This document shows positions 23,274 through 35,386 of a stretch of 64,000 nucleotides of DNA, piece by piece. The stretch is taken from contig NC_035435.2 of assembly GCF_002127325.2 (NCBI RefSeq), forward strand, positions 130,789,788 to 130,853,787. Direction: 5' to 3'. A program made the position numbers and the translations under genes. Source of the stretch: Helianthus annuus. Taxonomy: Eukaryota > Streptophyta > Magnoliopsida > Asterales > Asteraceae. The notes under the pieces are model-generated. The model was given only the letters and a program-made list of their open reading frames with translations, did not search any database and was not told the origin of the DNA. Every line of letters starts with the position of its first letter. Position 1 is the stretch's first letter.

Positions 23274-25718
23274 TGTCACGACCCCTGACCCCACCCTGGA
23301 CGGAATCGGGAGCCGCGAACAGCCAAGTGGTACCGGTGGTTATTTTAAAAACGTTGCAGCGGAAATGTTCATCAGGACCGTGAGTTAGGAAAAATATCAG
23401 AGTTTTGAAACACCGGATTTTATTTATTAAACAGATGGGAGTAAACCCATGTTTTACAAAGGTAGCTTTAGCATGACAACATTTCTTGATTTAGTTTAAT
23501 TGATAAAATAAGCCACTTCTTTAAGCCTTTCGGTGCCGTATCATCACTCTTGTTCTAATCTACTGTAATTACCTGAAACGCGTTTTAAAAAGATTTTGGT
23601 CAGCAGGAAATACTGGCGAGTTCATTTATTTTTGTACAAAAACATATTTATAATTCACAGCATTAAGAATTTTTACATTTGCCCCTATCTTATAATAGGA
23701 TTTGCAAAGACTTAATCACTGAAAAATATAACTGGAAAACAGTGTTATCAATTACAGTATTAAGAGCGATTACAATGTTTATGTATCAACCAATTACCCC
23801 AAATCGGTATTTGTCACTCGACTGTATCTGTGACTATGGTCAGATCACCCATTGGCTAACTCGTCGTCCAATGGTGACGGGTATCAAGTAATGTATACAA
23901 AACCCCACATACCGGCAGTAATTGTAGATTACAAAGACTTAGTCCCTGTAATTATAACTGGAAACATATAGGGTTTATAAAGCACTTTGGTAAAAAGAGA
24001 ACGACTCACATTATAAGCATGCAGTATTGATTTAACAAGCTTCTTGATTCTACTCCTTCTGATAATTAAACATATACTTTATTGTTTTGAAACTTCTGAT
24101 GATTCAGCATCCATTTTGATTGTAAGAGTATGGTGTAGAGTTTCGCGTAGTTAAACATTTAGTTTAACAGAGTGGACTACGCATTAGTATAAAACCACAT
24201 CAAACCTAACGATGGTCACGAGATTCGAACCTTAACGAATTTCCCAAAGTATAGTCTTATTCAGACAGTACTTTGGCATCCGTTTGACGAACTCACAAAG
24301 TACAGCACTTTGGCATCCGTTTAACGAACTCACAAAGTATAGCACTTTGGCATCCGTTAGTTGGTTCCTGAATCGTTCGGACAGAATATCGCATCGGTGA
24401 TTATTGGTTAGAACACCAACGTATAGAGAGAAGAAGAAAGGAAATGAGTAAGGAAAAATGAATCCTAAGCTTCCTATTTATAGGTAGGAAATAGGAAATT
24501 TCTAGGAAGTTTCCTATATGCTTTCTAGGAAATTTCATATACATTTTCTAGGAAGTTACCTATTCATTTTCTAGGAAGCTTCCTACCTACATATATATCC
24601 TCTTACACCTTCCTAGCAATTTCCTTTGATATTATCTATCTCATATTTATTTTTCATATATCTATCTAGATGTTTAATTAATCTTATTTAGCTTAATTAA
24701 TGTTGATTAGCTTAATTAATCTGGCTTAACTGGTTAATTAATCTTACTTAACCGATTAATTAATCTTAACGGTTTAATCAAGTAATTTACTTAGCCGATT
24801 AATTTAAATAACGTAACTAGCTGATTAATTAATTTACTTAGCTTACTTAACTGCTAAGTTTCTTTTCCTGTTAAGTTGCCGTAGCTATTAAGTTTTCTAA
24901 ACCGCTAAAATAGCTAAGTTTGATATACTAGTTTAACAGCTTCCTGATTATGAGTTCTAATTTCTAGACACAAGAACTCGTATTAGTGTATTAACTCAAT
25001 TCAACTTTAACGATAATCACGAGATCGAAACCCTCACAACGAATGACAAAGTGCAACACTTAAACATCCATCGAATTCACGACGAATGACAAAGTATAGC
25101 CTTATGTGGGTAGCACTTAAACATCCATCGGATAGTTTCAATCGATCGGATAAAGTATCGTACCAGTGATTAAAGTTATTACCCTAATAACGGGCAGAGT
25201 TTCGGGATTTAGAAGGTATAATCCCGAGCTACTATTTTCTATAATAAAAGTTGAAGGAAAGAAAAGAATTGAACAGCTTTGAAACGTAGCAGTGATCGAG
25301 TTAATACCCTGTATCCGTAGCAGCGTCGTGATCCCTAAAAGTTTGTTTTCTGCAAAATTTGGTCGTTTTGAAGTAAAAATTTCGAGTGCAGATGAATGCC
25401 CCATGCACCGGCTACTTATAGCCTGATTTTGAGTTTTACGCGGCCCGCGTAAGCCTTAACAAGCTTTTACGCGGCCCCCGAGAACCTAATCTACGCGTAG
25501 GCTTGGTGTGTCACGAGTAGGTTTTCCAAGTGAACGACACGTGGCTTAAACACTTATCCGGAACAATTTTAAGTTGACGCGGCCCGCGTAAGGTTATGCT
25601 TAACCTTTACGCGGCCCGCCTGAAACTCTATTTTCTTGGTTTTTCATGTACGTTAGGGTTTCAGGGGTCCGGGTTTTCACTTACGGGTCGATTTGGGACA
25701 TTTTTGCAGGTCCTTACA
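23274..25718 (-). repeat. 5' LTR of Ty3 family B (2445 bp)
   Basis: Same terminal sequences as the LTR at 17906-20395. Contains the same tandem repeats, hairpin pairs and TATA box. Scattered base differences and one shortened AT-rich array separate the two LTRs. Confidence 0.95.
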
Positions 25719-25721
25719 TTA

Positions 25722-25914
25722 TACCTTATGCATTAAACTAAAGAAAGTTCTTAACTTTTGGGTATCCTAAAATGTCCTCCACTCATGCGTTATAATATAG
25801 TATAGATAGATTCTAAAGTTCGTATATTATCTATGCTATATATAATGCATGAGTTGAAGTTATTTAAGATACCTAAAATTTAAGAACTGTTTTTTTGTTT
25901 TAATGCATAAGATA
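25722..25914. mobile_element. palindromic MITE, one end hit by Ty3 family B
   Basis: Arms TACCTTATGCATTAAA...AGTTCTTAA...CTCATGCGTTAT (from 25722) and their inverted copy (ending 25914, TTTAATGCATAAGATA) form a long hairpin. Family B inserted at the extreme left end, so its TTATA duplication overlaps the MITE border. Superfamily undetermined. Confidence 0.7.
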
Positions 25915-26220
25915 CAATTGAAATTAAGGGTAAATTTGTCTTTTAAAAAATAATTATATTTTAACTCTCTCATCTTAATTATACTTTAATATCTCCTATT
26001 TAGCAAAACTATAAATAATTATTTGGTAGTTACACTTTATCCCCTTATAAAAAACTAATTACTGTCACAAATTTTAAACGGTTATAACTTTCTTGTATGT
26101 GAATATTTTTTTATAAAATTATACCATAAAAACGAGTATTTAATTCTTTTTAATTTAAGTACAATATTGCTATATTTTTTCAATTAAAAAAATTGATATG
26201 TTAAGTGATTAACAATATCT

Positions 26221-27315
26221 AAGGGTGAGCAGTAATTTAATCGTTGATTGAAACTGAATCGAAAACAGATGAAACCGAACCGAAATCAACCAATAACTGA
26301 ATTAACTGAAACCTTAACCGAGACCCGAATTAACTAAAGCTGGTTATCCATTTTTTTGTACTATCGTTTAACCGAACCGAATCATTCATATTTTCATATA
26401 TTTTAGCGTTAATATCTTCTATTCATGTATTTCATATATATACCTACGTTTTATGTATTTCTATTTCTATTTCTATTTCTATTTCATGTATTTATATATT
26501 CTTTTCATGTATTTATAACTCAATTTCATGTATTCTAAGCAAAAGATCTAACTCATGTTTGATTTTGGCTATAATCGAAATTAAACGAATCAAACCAAAA
26601 ACTGTTAGTCTAACTGAGTAAACCAAACAGATTAACCGAAAACAGATTGTTTAATTGAATAGAATAATCGATGACTTCGGTTTTTTGTTGAGGATAATAA
26701 CCGAACCAACTGAACAACGCACACTCTAGTAGTGTCTGTGTTTCCCGCCACATCACGCGGGCACCCTTCTATACGACGAAATCAACCAAAAACTGAACTA
26801 ATTGAAAAACCAATTATCTGAAACCCGAATTAACCAAAATCGGTTTTGATTTTTTTGTACTACCGTTTAACCAAAATAAACGAACCAAACCGAAACATTC
26901 ATATTTTCATATATTTCTAATGTTTATACATTCAGTTTATGTATTTCATATTTATACCTCTATTTTTTGTATTTATACCTCTAAGCAAAAGTTTTAGCCA
27001 AAGTTTCGTTTTAGCTATTAACCGAAATTAGAACGAATCAAACCAAAAACCATTATTCTAACGGAAAAAACCGATCTGATTAACCGAAAACAATTGGTTA
27101 ATAAAATAGACTAACCGATGACTTAGGTTTCAGCTTCGGTTGAGGATAATAATTGAACCGACTGAACCATGCATACTACAATAAATAGAGTAACCGATGA
27201 CTTCGTTTAGGACGTATATCCATCATAAAGATTTTACAATGAATATTATACAAATAAAAAAACTATCAGAAATAAGTGTCGCAGTGCAAAACATCTCCCC
27301 GACCGTATCGCGCGG
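26221..27315 (+). repeat. interspersed repeat family D, copies b and c
   Basis: Two adjacent related blocks (about 26225-26735 and 26765-27315) rich in AACCGAA and TTAACCGAAA words. They share the order CGAAATCAACC..AAAACTGAA..., a TTTTTTTGTACTAYCGTTTAACC phrase, TTTCATGTATTTAT runs, and GATAATAACCGAACC. The second block also matches 17260-17900 in reverse. It starts AGGGTGAGCA, reminiscent of the AGGGGTGAGCA ends of some plant hAT MITEs. No coding frame. Confidence 0.6.
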
Positions 27316-27327
27316 ACACTATGTTAG

Positions 27328-27431
27328 TTTTTATATAAATATTAGGCATGTTTACACATATAAATTATTTGAGTTTACAGGTTTTTATATAATATTAGGC
27401 ATGTTTACAGATATAAATTATTTGAATTTAC
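27328..27431 (+). repeat. direct duplication, about 52 bp x 2
   Basis: Two adjacent copies of a unit containing ATTAGGCATGTTTACA and ATAAATTATTTGARTTTACA. Confidence 0.85.
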
Positions 27432-29462
27432 ACACATAAGCTTATATAATTATTATGCTTCTTTTTAAGTACACGTCTTGTAAATTATTTTTAGATATTA
27501 TTTCTTACTAATACATATGAAAAAGTAATCTTGTAAAATAAGATTGTGGAATGATATGATGTTATTTTTCAAAGAAAAACAAGATGACTAGAAAACGTGT
27601 GTTATTTAAGCAACTAAATCGAACAATTTACTAAAAGTATTCATAGTTAAATTCAAATACTGATTTAATTTTTCACTGGTAGATTGAATATTATCTTGAT
27701 CGGACGGCAAAAATGTGACGCATCAACATTTTTCCTCTCTGGTTAGTTGACAACGAATATATACAATCTTTTACTTATTGTGACTGTAGCCGCCAACATC
27801 TGTTTTAACAAATTAAAATATTGTTTTGCCTTTACATATAGAATGAAGTCTTACCTTTGTAATCATAAATTACAAAATATTCTATGTATTAATTATATTT
27901 TTTTGTGAATTGTTGGGTACTTTAAGAAAATGTAAAATTGACCAATTATTTATTTATTTTTATATTTCTTTTCCAGTACATGACTTTTTTTTTTAAATAT
28001 ATATAAAGTACGTTCAAATTTGTAAATCAAATGTAACTCAAGATTTACGAATATAGTGGAAGGTTCAAATAAGAAAAAGAAAATTTTTGTAAGAAGAAAA
28101 AAAGAATAAATTTCAACCAATAAAAATGTTTCATTTTACTTCATTTAATATTTGCATTTAATTTTAATGTAAGGGTATATTTATAAAGTTAGATAGATCA
28201 TTAATATAGTCTTCTTTTTAATAGCTACATTAAATTTGTAACTTATTTTCAAAAAATATATATTTTTTCAAAAATTAAAAAAAAAAATAATTTAGAGTGT
28301 AGGATAAATTACTATGTATGTAGGATAAATTACGAGTTGTATAGGATAAATTTAAGCATGTGTAGGATAATTTTCGAAATGTGTAGGATAACTTTTTATG
28401 TGTGTAGGCAAAGAAAATTAGTGTAGAGAATAATAGTATTTATGAGTAATTAATTATTTAAAGATTGTAATAAATGAGATTAAAGAATAACTACTTAATA
28501 TTTTACAATTGTACCATATGTTCTTTTTCTTCTCAACTAAATTTTGTTCTCAAATGAACCTCCCTACGAATATATATACTTAAAGTTAATGTAGGAATAG
28601 GAATTATTGTTCACATATTTTATTACTATATCAAAGTTGATTATCACGACACATATGACTAAAATTTAATATAGTGTATTAAAATTGGAGTTTCTTTTAT
28701 TATAAGTTCGTATGATAAGGATAAAAAAATATTTTTTTAAATAAAATATAAGTAAAATAATAAGGTTCATGTGACATTAATTGTAGTTTTTTATTATAAG
28801 TTAGATAATATAATATTTCTATACACGTTATAAATATACGAATACATATAAATTTACATATGGTATACTTAAACATGTGTAAACTTATATAACATACTGA
28901 TACAAGTATTTTACACATATAAAGTCATATAATAATTGTATATTTTAAAAATAATGCTGCTATTATAGATAAAATATTGATTTTGATTGTTTTCACAAGA
29001 AATCATGACTTCTTGCAATATTTATATGTTTCAGTTTGATCCTTTCCCTGTATATGTGTAGTCATATTAGTGAACCTAAAATCTGTCGAGAACATTTACT
29101 CACATTTTAGCTTTTGAATATTCAATCAAAATCTAAGATCTACGGGAACACATGTTGTCTTGTAAATGAATCACAAGTGACTAATACTATTCTTTTGGGC
29201 TCTAAAGCATTACACTAATTAATACAAAAAAATCAAAGAAAATACTAAAACAAAGCGAACCGACACCTGGATCCATCTGGTTCAATATACAAGAATAAAC
29301 AAAACCATAAGAAATAGCTATTTGTTGATTATTCATGGAAATTGTCACATGTATGTGGATATTGAATTCACCACAGACTCTATAACTAGTGTCCTCATAC
29401 AAATAAGTGTATGATCGACATGAACACATTCCGCCCTAAATTATTCTACGAAGAACGAGATT
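27432..29462. other. AT-rich spacer, no gene seen
   Basis: Very AT-rich intergenic DNA with no credible coding frame, intron pattern or element ends other than the short tandem repeat listed separately at about 28297-28425. Confidence 0.5.
28297..28425 (+). repeat. short degenerate tandem repeat, about 22-bp unit
   Basis: Five to six copies of TGTGTAGGATAAATT with variable spacers. Confidence 0.75.
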
Positions 29463-29477
29463 AAGAACTAAATTCTC

Positions 29478-29600
29478 ATAAACGGAGTGATGGTCCATTA
29501 GCAAAGGCAAAGCCTCTAAACATCTTAGGTTTAAGAGAGAGAGGTCTTGGGTTCAAGTCTCATAAATGACAGGGATTAAAAGAAATTTTCCATTATAAAA
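29478..29600 (+). mobile_element. short tRNA-derived SINE, 123 bp, TSD AAGAACTAAATTCTC
   Basis: Perfect 15-bp direct repeats AAGAACTAAATTCTC at 29463-29477 and 29601-29615. The body contains an A-box-like TGGTCCATTAGCAAAGG and a B-box-like GGGTTCAAGTCTC about 40 bp apart, the layout of a pol III internal promoter. It ends in an A-rich tail. Length and long target duplication fit LINE-mobilised SINEs. No complete tRNA fold is present. Confidence 0.75.
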
Positions 29601-29615
29601 AAGAACTAAATTCTC

Positions 29616-30500
29616 CCTATTTCCTCTCTTGCATGTGAGCATGTCAAACACTATAACACAACGTCCTAAAGTCGCACGTATATATGGGTGAGTATAATTA
29701 CTCATGGCACGTTTGTAATGGCTCGTTAATGTTTTAAAGAGTTGAGGGGTCATACAGTCATTTTGTAAAGTTTAAGTTTAAAGGACAAGATTGTGATTTC
29801 TAAAAGATGACTTTATGGACCGTAAGGATACCAATTCGATCTGATCTGTATGGACGTTAAAAAAAAGAATTTACTCTCCAATTAAATCATCATGTATTTC
29901 TAAATTATTGTTAATAAATATTTTACACATGTGTAAATAGTAAAAATTTAAACGTTTGTAAATGGTAAACTTACATATATGTGATTTTTTATTTAAGAGT
30001 ACATGCAACTTTAAACATGTAATTTTTTTGTAATTTTGTACATGTAATTTTTTAATCTTGTATTTTAATTATAAATAAATAGTAGTGTAATAAAATTAAT
30101 TTTGCTTAGCTTTCACCCATTTTTTCTAATTTCTTGAAATATATATGAGTTGATAAGTTAATTACATCAATGAAATGATACTTCAAAGTATTGAATATTT
30201 GGTTTGAGGCATTCGATAACGATTTTAAGATAACTCACATATCCCGTATTTTATGCAATTTGCCCCAAAATATCGTCATCATCATACTCAGTAAATTCCA
30301 ACAATAGTAAATCAAAGATGAGGCCTGAGAAAGATAAAATGTATACAACGTTACCTCTACCCGTATGAACAAAGAGTATAGTTCCACTTACCCCAAAATA
30401 TCTATAATTTAAATCTTTTTTAAAACAACATCAAGTTCCGTCCAGAAATATCTCGCCAACACATAAAAGATCTGGTGTTCTCTGGTCCCCACAGGGTCCC
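29616..30500. other. distal 5' flank of the NAC gene
   Basis: AT-rich, no gene. It becomes notably more GC-rich and coding-strand neutral from about 30420, where the promoter region begins. Confidence 0.45.
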
Positions 30501-30523
30501 ACTCCATCCTCCGTTCTCAGTTT

Positions 30524-30554
30524 GCCACGTCACATGCCCACGGACGCGTGTCAG
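30524..30554 (+). promoter_or_regulatory. ABRE plus CE3-like coupling element upstream of NAC gene
   Basis: GCCACGTCAC (G-box/ABRE core ACGT) at 30524-30533 and GGACGCGTGTC at 30542-30552, which contains the CE3-like core ACGCGTGTC. In plant ABA-responsive promoters an ABRE near a coupling element is the functional unit. It lies about 340 bp upstream of the start codon. ABA control is inferred from the motifs only. Confidence 0.5.
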
Positions 30555-30742
30555 TGCCTCAATGGCCAGCGTTACAGTCGCCAAAATGCTACATCCTCTG
30601 CAGCCGTAACTCCCTCTAAACATTACAACCACCGTATAAAATGACTAATCTACCCTTTTATAATGACGTGCCATTATACTACTGCCACTTATAATCCTCG
30701 TATTAACTGCGTATTACATCTGATCGTGTACGGTTCACCCCA

Positions 30743-30753
30743 CCTTAAATACC
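30743..30753 (+). promoter_or_regulatory. probable TATA box of NAC gene
   Basis: CTTAAATACC, about 140 bp upstream of the start codon, followed by a CT-rich leader (TTCTCTCTCTCCG), a frequent feature of plant 5' UTRs. Confidence 0.45.
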
Positions 30754-30825
30754 ATGCTCCGTAATACCCTCACTTGTTCACCTTATATTTTCTTGTGGTT
30801 CTCTCTCTCCGTTACTTTTTAAACC

Positions 30826-30855
30826 ATGCCGACGATCATTTCCGATCATTTTTGA
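30826..30855 (+). CDS. small uORF, 9 codons (MPTIISDHF)
   Basis: ATG with A at -3, ending TGA 31 bases before the NAC start codon. If transcription starts about 30 bp after the TATA box, this lies in the 5' UTR and could lower translation of the main frame. Its peptide resembles no known conserved uORF that I can name. Confidence 0.35.
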   Translation: MPTIISDHF

Positions 30856-30886
30856 AGGTAACAACTCACCGGAATATTCTCTAAGC

Positions 30887-32517
30887 ATGGAAGCTACTGA
30901 TCATCATTCATCTACGTCGTCGCAACAACCGTATCTTCCGCCCGGCTTCCGGTTTCACCCCACCGATGAAGAGCTTGTGGTTCACTACCTTAAGAAAAAA
31001 GCCGCATCCGCCCCGCTTCCAGCCGCCATCATCGCCGAAGTCGATCTCTATAAGTTCGATCCGTGGGAGCTTCCAGGTATACATAAATTAGTTTTTTTTT
31101 TGTCACCAGTACCCGAGAATTTATTGGATTTTTATATATAAAACCTGATATTTTTCTAGAACAAACATGCTTTTGATGACGAGATATCTACGATCCCTGA
31201 TAAAAAAGTTCTGGTTCTGTCACTGTTTTTTTAGGGATCTGTGTTATAAAAATGATTAGGGTTTTCTGATATTCTTATAAATTGTGTGTGTAGCTAAGGC
31301 GGCGTTTGGCGAACAAGAGTGGTATTTCTTCAGTCCGAGGGACAGAAAGTACCCGAACGGAGCTCGCCCTAACAGGGCGGCTACGTCCGGGTACTGGAAG
31401 GCTACTGGGATCGATAAACCGGTGTTGACGGCTGGTGGTACACAGAAAGTTGGTGTTAAGAAAGCTCTTGTTTTCTATGGTGGTAAGCCACCAAAAGGTG
31501 TGAAGACTAACTGGATCATGCATGAGTATCGACTCACTGATGGTAAATCCATCTGCTCACCACCACCTGCCTATGATCCCGCCAAAAGTAAAGGATCTTT
31601 ACGGGTAATATTATATTATATTATATTATATTTGGTTTGTAATTATAAAATTTTGAGTGATATGCACCGTCAGGGTTAAGAGGGTCCCGTTGACCCTTTG
31701 TTGTGAGAACTTACTAAATTTTTACACTGTTTCGATTTATATGTAGAGGCGGACCCAAGGGATCAAGAGGGTCCGCTAACACTCTGTACAAGGATTTATT
31801 GAATTTTTATGTATAAAATTTGTTTTTTTTCTTAATTAAAATATGAGTTGAAACCCTAACTGTAATCGGAGAAGATAATTTTATGATAACGCTAACTAAA
31901 AGGTTCTGGTTCTGTCAAAGTGATACGATCAATGTTTGTGATTATTTGATTGGGTTATTTATTTGCAGTTGGATGATTGGGTTTTGTGTCGAATCTACAA
32001 GAAGTCCAACACGCCGAGGCCGGTGGAAGGTGACGGGCAAGGCGGCGGTGATCTCACCATAGCATCTCCACTGCCATGTAGGTCATACAACCACCACTGG
32101 TTTATGAAACCAACCGGAAGTGGCACAGAGTATAACTCAATATTGGAGCAAGATCATGAACACAACAACCTCTTGCTTGACAACATGCTAAACTCCAACA
32201 CTGGCAATGACAACCACCATCACAACACCTTCTTTAACACCTCGAATCTCCTTCCCGTGAAGCGATCCACCTTATCCGGTTTGTCTTGGAATGAAGAGGT
32301 TAATACAGGTAATTCATCATCATCAGCAGCATACACCAAGATGTTTCTAACGGACGGTAGTAACACCGACAGAAGCCCGATGGATACACAAGCGGAGTTA
32401 CCGCAATTACAACTGCAACTGCAACAGCAACAGCAACAGCAAACCATGATGTTGGCTCCTGGAGAAAGCGTTTTCGCACAGCAGTATCAGTTGCCGGAGA
32501 TGAAATGGTACAATTAG
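30887..32517 (+). CDS. NAC-domain transcription factor (349 aa, three exons)
   Basis: Exons 30887-31076, 31294-31604 and 31969-32517 join in frame with GT-AG introns (217 and 364 bp), the classic NAC gene layout. The start ATG has A at -3 and G at +4. The NAC domain occupies about residues 13-180: subdomain [53 protein letters not shown] and [46 protein letters not shown]. It fits the NAM/NAP side of the family and resembles the NAC018/NAC025/NAC056 group; the exact orthologue is unresolved. The C-terminal half is low complexity with His/Asn runs, a Gln stretch (about residues 318-330) and a terminal MKWYN, typical of activation regions. The usual KATGTDK reads KATGIDK here. Predicted nuclear DNA-binding regulator. 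Confidence 0.93.
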
Positions 32518-34207
32518 ATGGAATTTGGGAAATGGGTATGATATGAACTTGAAGTTACATATGAAAAGATGCAATTTTTGTTAATTTTGGTAAGACAAAT
32601 TGGTCTACAGTTGGTGTGAATGTGTAGCTGGTTTGCTACCAGTTTTAGGTAAGAAGACATGGGTTATATATTTGCTTAAGCAGTGAATAATTTAGCTAGA
32701 TTAGATATAGAAGACAACTCTCTAGAGTGATTGATGCATATAGTTGTTATGTGAAAAAATATAAACTTTTTACATTATATTGAATAAGTTATATAATTTC
32801 AAGAAATCTTGAGTTGCTATATATAATTTAAAGAAATATATTGAATGGTTGTATTACATGCATGAAGTCATGAGGAGGGTGATAATTATAAATCATGTGA
32901 CAAACCATAATTTATTACAATTATTATGAACAAAGTATTGAAAATCTTTATTTGTTAAATTTCAAGAAATCTTGAAATTTTCTTTTGGAAAGTTAAATAA
33001 TCCAAAACCTTTATGTATGAAAGCGATTTTGATGCATGAAATGTCATTGTTTTGAGGATTTTTATAATGATGCATTCGTCTTTTTTTTTTTTTTTTTTGT
33101 TATTAAACGGTGACCGGAAAACCCTAAAAGGTAATAGTGATATTAATCTTTTATGTGCTTGTTTGTCTTATACATCATGCATAGAAACTCATACTCTTAA
33201 CAGCCCATGATCAATAAGAAAAAGGTGATAGTATATGTGTAATTGTTTTTTTTCTTGTTCTTAATGTGTAGGTGATCACAAGTGACTTTATGATCCTAAC
33301 GATCACACTTACCATATACTCCATACATCTCTTTCTCCATATCTCTACAACGCATATAATATATATTAAGATTCAGTAAAATATTTTATTTAGAAAGTAT
33401 AGTATTTTTTATAAAAAAAATTATGTCTCTATTTTACTTTTGTGTTTAGAAACAAAATAATAACATGTATATATTTCTCGTAGAAACCAAAAAATATTAA
33501 AAAAAAAAAAAATTATCTCCATCAAACACCTTCAAGTTCTATAGTAAACACTTCCCTTTGATGACCATTACGATGGCGGTTATTCATATCATCACCATGA
33601 ATCTAATGATAACGACTCATCTTATTTCGACAGTGATGATATATGCTTGGATTTTTGTCCAAATGTTTAATTTATAATGATTCAAAGTTCTAACATTTTG
33701 TATTCTTGACATGCTATTGTCTTTTATTCATGAATATCTTTTATGAACATCAATGAAAAATAAAATGATTTGCTATATTATTTAAGTTCTCAATTTAGAT
33801 GTTCGATTTTTTACTATGATAAAAGTATAGTAGCATAAATTATTATAAATATTGTTTTTGAATTACAGTAAAGCTAATTAATTTTTTTATTTAATTTTCT
33901 AATGCTAAAGCTAAAATCAATCTATTTGGATTGGCAAATGCTTAGTATATATTCAAACTACTTGGGATATATAATTAGTTAACTGTCTTTTTGGATTTTA
34001 GAGAAAGTCAAATGCTTGTAATCGTTTATTTTTGCTTTTTTTTTTTTCTATTCCATGCATACTTAACATTTTCATAAAATCAATAATCAATAGTTATCCC
34101 TCATTTAATAAAGTTAGTGTCTAGATTTACTTTCTAAAAATACGTCTTTTTTACTACAACCTCCTTAATATATTTCACTGATAGAGGATAACGTAAAAAA
34201 AAAAATA
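32518..34207. other. 3' flank of NAC gene and AT-rich spacer
   Basis: The first 200-300 bases are presumably 3' UTR; no single polyadenylation signal is convincing. Beyond that the DNA is AT-rich with a poly(T) run near 33080-33097. A 37-codon His/Asp-rich frame at about 33556-33670 was judged chance. No gene seen. Confidence 0.45.
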
Positions 34208-34216
34208 TTCTAAAAC

Positions 34217-34614
34217 TAGTAAATTGTCATTTTAGTTCCTGAGTTTTTATCCAAATTGTCATTTTAGTCCAAGTAGTTTTTTTTTCTCCTTTGGGTCCCT
34301 GACTTTTCTTTTCTATTGTCATTTTGATCGCATTGTCTGACTTAGTCTAAAAACCAGGTTATAATCAGGGTTATTTTTGGCATTAAATTATTATGAGATT
34401 TATAAATTAAGTTGTAAAACTACCCATGGTTATCACTACACAACAGTTATGCCAAAAATACCTCTGGCTATAACCGGATTTTTAGACTGAGTTAGGCAAT
34501 GTGATCAAAATGGCAAGAAAATGGAAAAGTCAGGGACCCAAAGGAGAAAAAAAACTATTTAGACTAAAATGACAATTTAGAACAAACCTCAGGGACTAAA
34601 ATGACAATTTACTC
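34217..34614. mobile_element. Mutator-type palindromic MITE, 398 bp, TSD TTCTAAAAC
   Basis: Perfect 9-bp repeats TTCTAAAAC at 34208-34216 and 34615-34623. Ends are inverted copies (AGTAAATTGTCATTTTAGTY) and the interior folds back on itself around 34420-34450 (AACCAGGTTATAA / TTATAACCTGGTT-like arms). Same general type as 16849-17226, but a different family. Confidence 0.87.
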
Positions 34615-34623
34615 TTCTAAAAC

Positions 34624-35375
34624 TGTTAGATTAAATTTTTCTTTATGCAACAAATATTAAAACCCTATCGACCAACAACGATGAATAGTAATTGACAAAT
34701 ATTAGATTAGGTTTAGAGTTATCAAAGCTTCACATAACAATTTATGTCAAATCTAAATGCCTAACATAAGCCTCGGCTCTTTTTTTAAGTTAGTATACGT
34801 CTGAAGAATTGAGGGGGACTCTTTATTCTTTAACACATGTCACATGTCCCACTTAAGGACGCCTGGTTAATGATGAGGACCATATGTCACAAGACAATAT
34901 TATGGTGATGATAATGAAAAGTTTAACAATGTAGAACAGTGAGTTTCTATATATTATTGGAAGTTAACTTTGAAACATGTCGTTTATGAAAGAAAGTAGA
35001 AGTTGAAGGGCATTTCGTAAAAGTTTGTTTGGTATTTTATTAAATCTATTGGTATGGTACTTTGAATAGTAGGGAATCGAGTAAAATAAGGAAACTTGGT
35101 TTTCAACCTAGAATAGGTTTTCTACCGAACGTATTTGGTGTGCATGTAATATTCAGTCTGAAGTTTATTCAAGTTCATCCAAATTTATGTTCTTCATCTT
35201 ATTTACTTTGTTCTTGAGTTGTAGTCTTGGGTTGAGTCCAATACATATACGAAAAGATTGAATAACAAGGAGGTCAACATGGTAAAGGTGTTGTGGACTC
35301 ATAGGAGAGAATCAGAAGCCACTTGTCATTAGAGGAAATGAAGAAATTGTACCCCTCTTTAGTTTCTATGTAACG
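34624..35375. other. spacer, no gene seen
   Basis: AT-rich intergenic sequence up to the SINE target site. Nothing recognisable. Confidence 0.45.
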
Positions 35376-35386
35376 AACAAAATACT

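Larger units (their letters stand above)
17906..25718 (-). mobile_element. Ty3/gypsy family B, complete insertion with internal deletion, TSD TTATA
   Basis: LTRs at 17906-20395 and 23274-25718 flank a 2.9-kb interior. Perfect 5-bp direct repeats TTATA lie at 17901-17905 and 25719-25723. Primer site and polypurine tract are both on the - strand and abut the LTRs correctly, so the structural boundaries are secure. Only scraps of protease/RT start, RNase H end and integrase remain, so the copy cannot supply its own proteins. LTRs are related to those of family A in their 3' part. Confidence 0.95.

Noticed and set aside
32220..32447. Cys-rich frame on the - strand of NAC exon 3
   Set aside because: Antisense of the polyQ-coding CAG/CAA tract.
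33556..33670. His/Asp-rich frame ending in a stop
   Set aside because: Only about 37 codons, preceded by a stop, no homology recognised.
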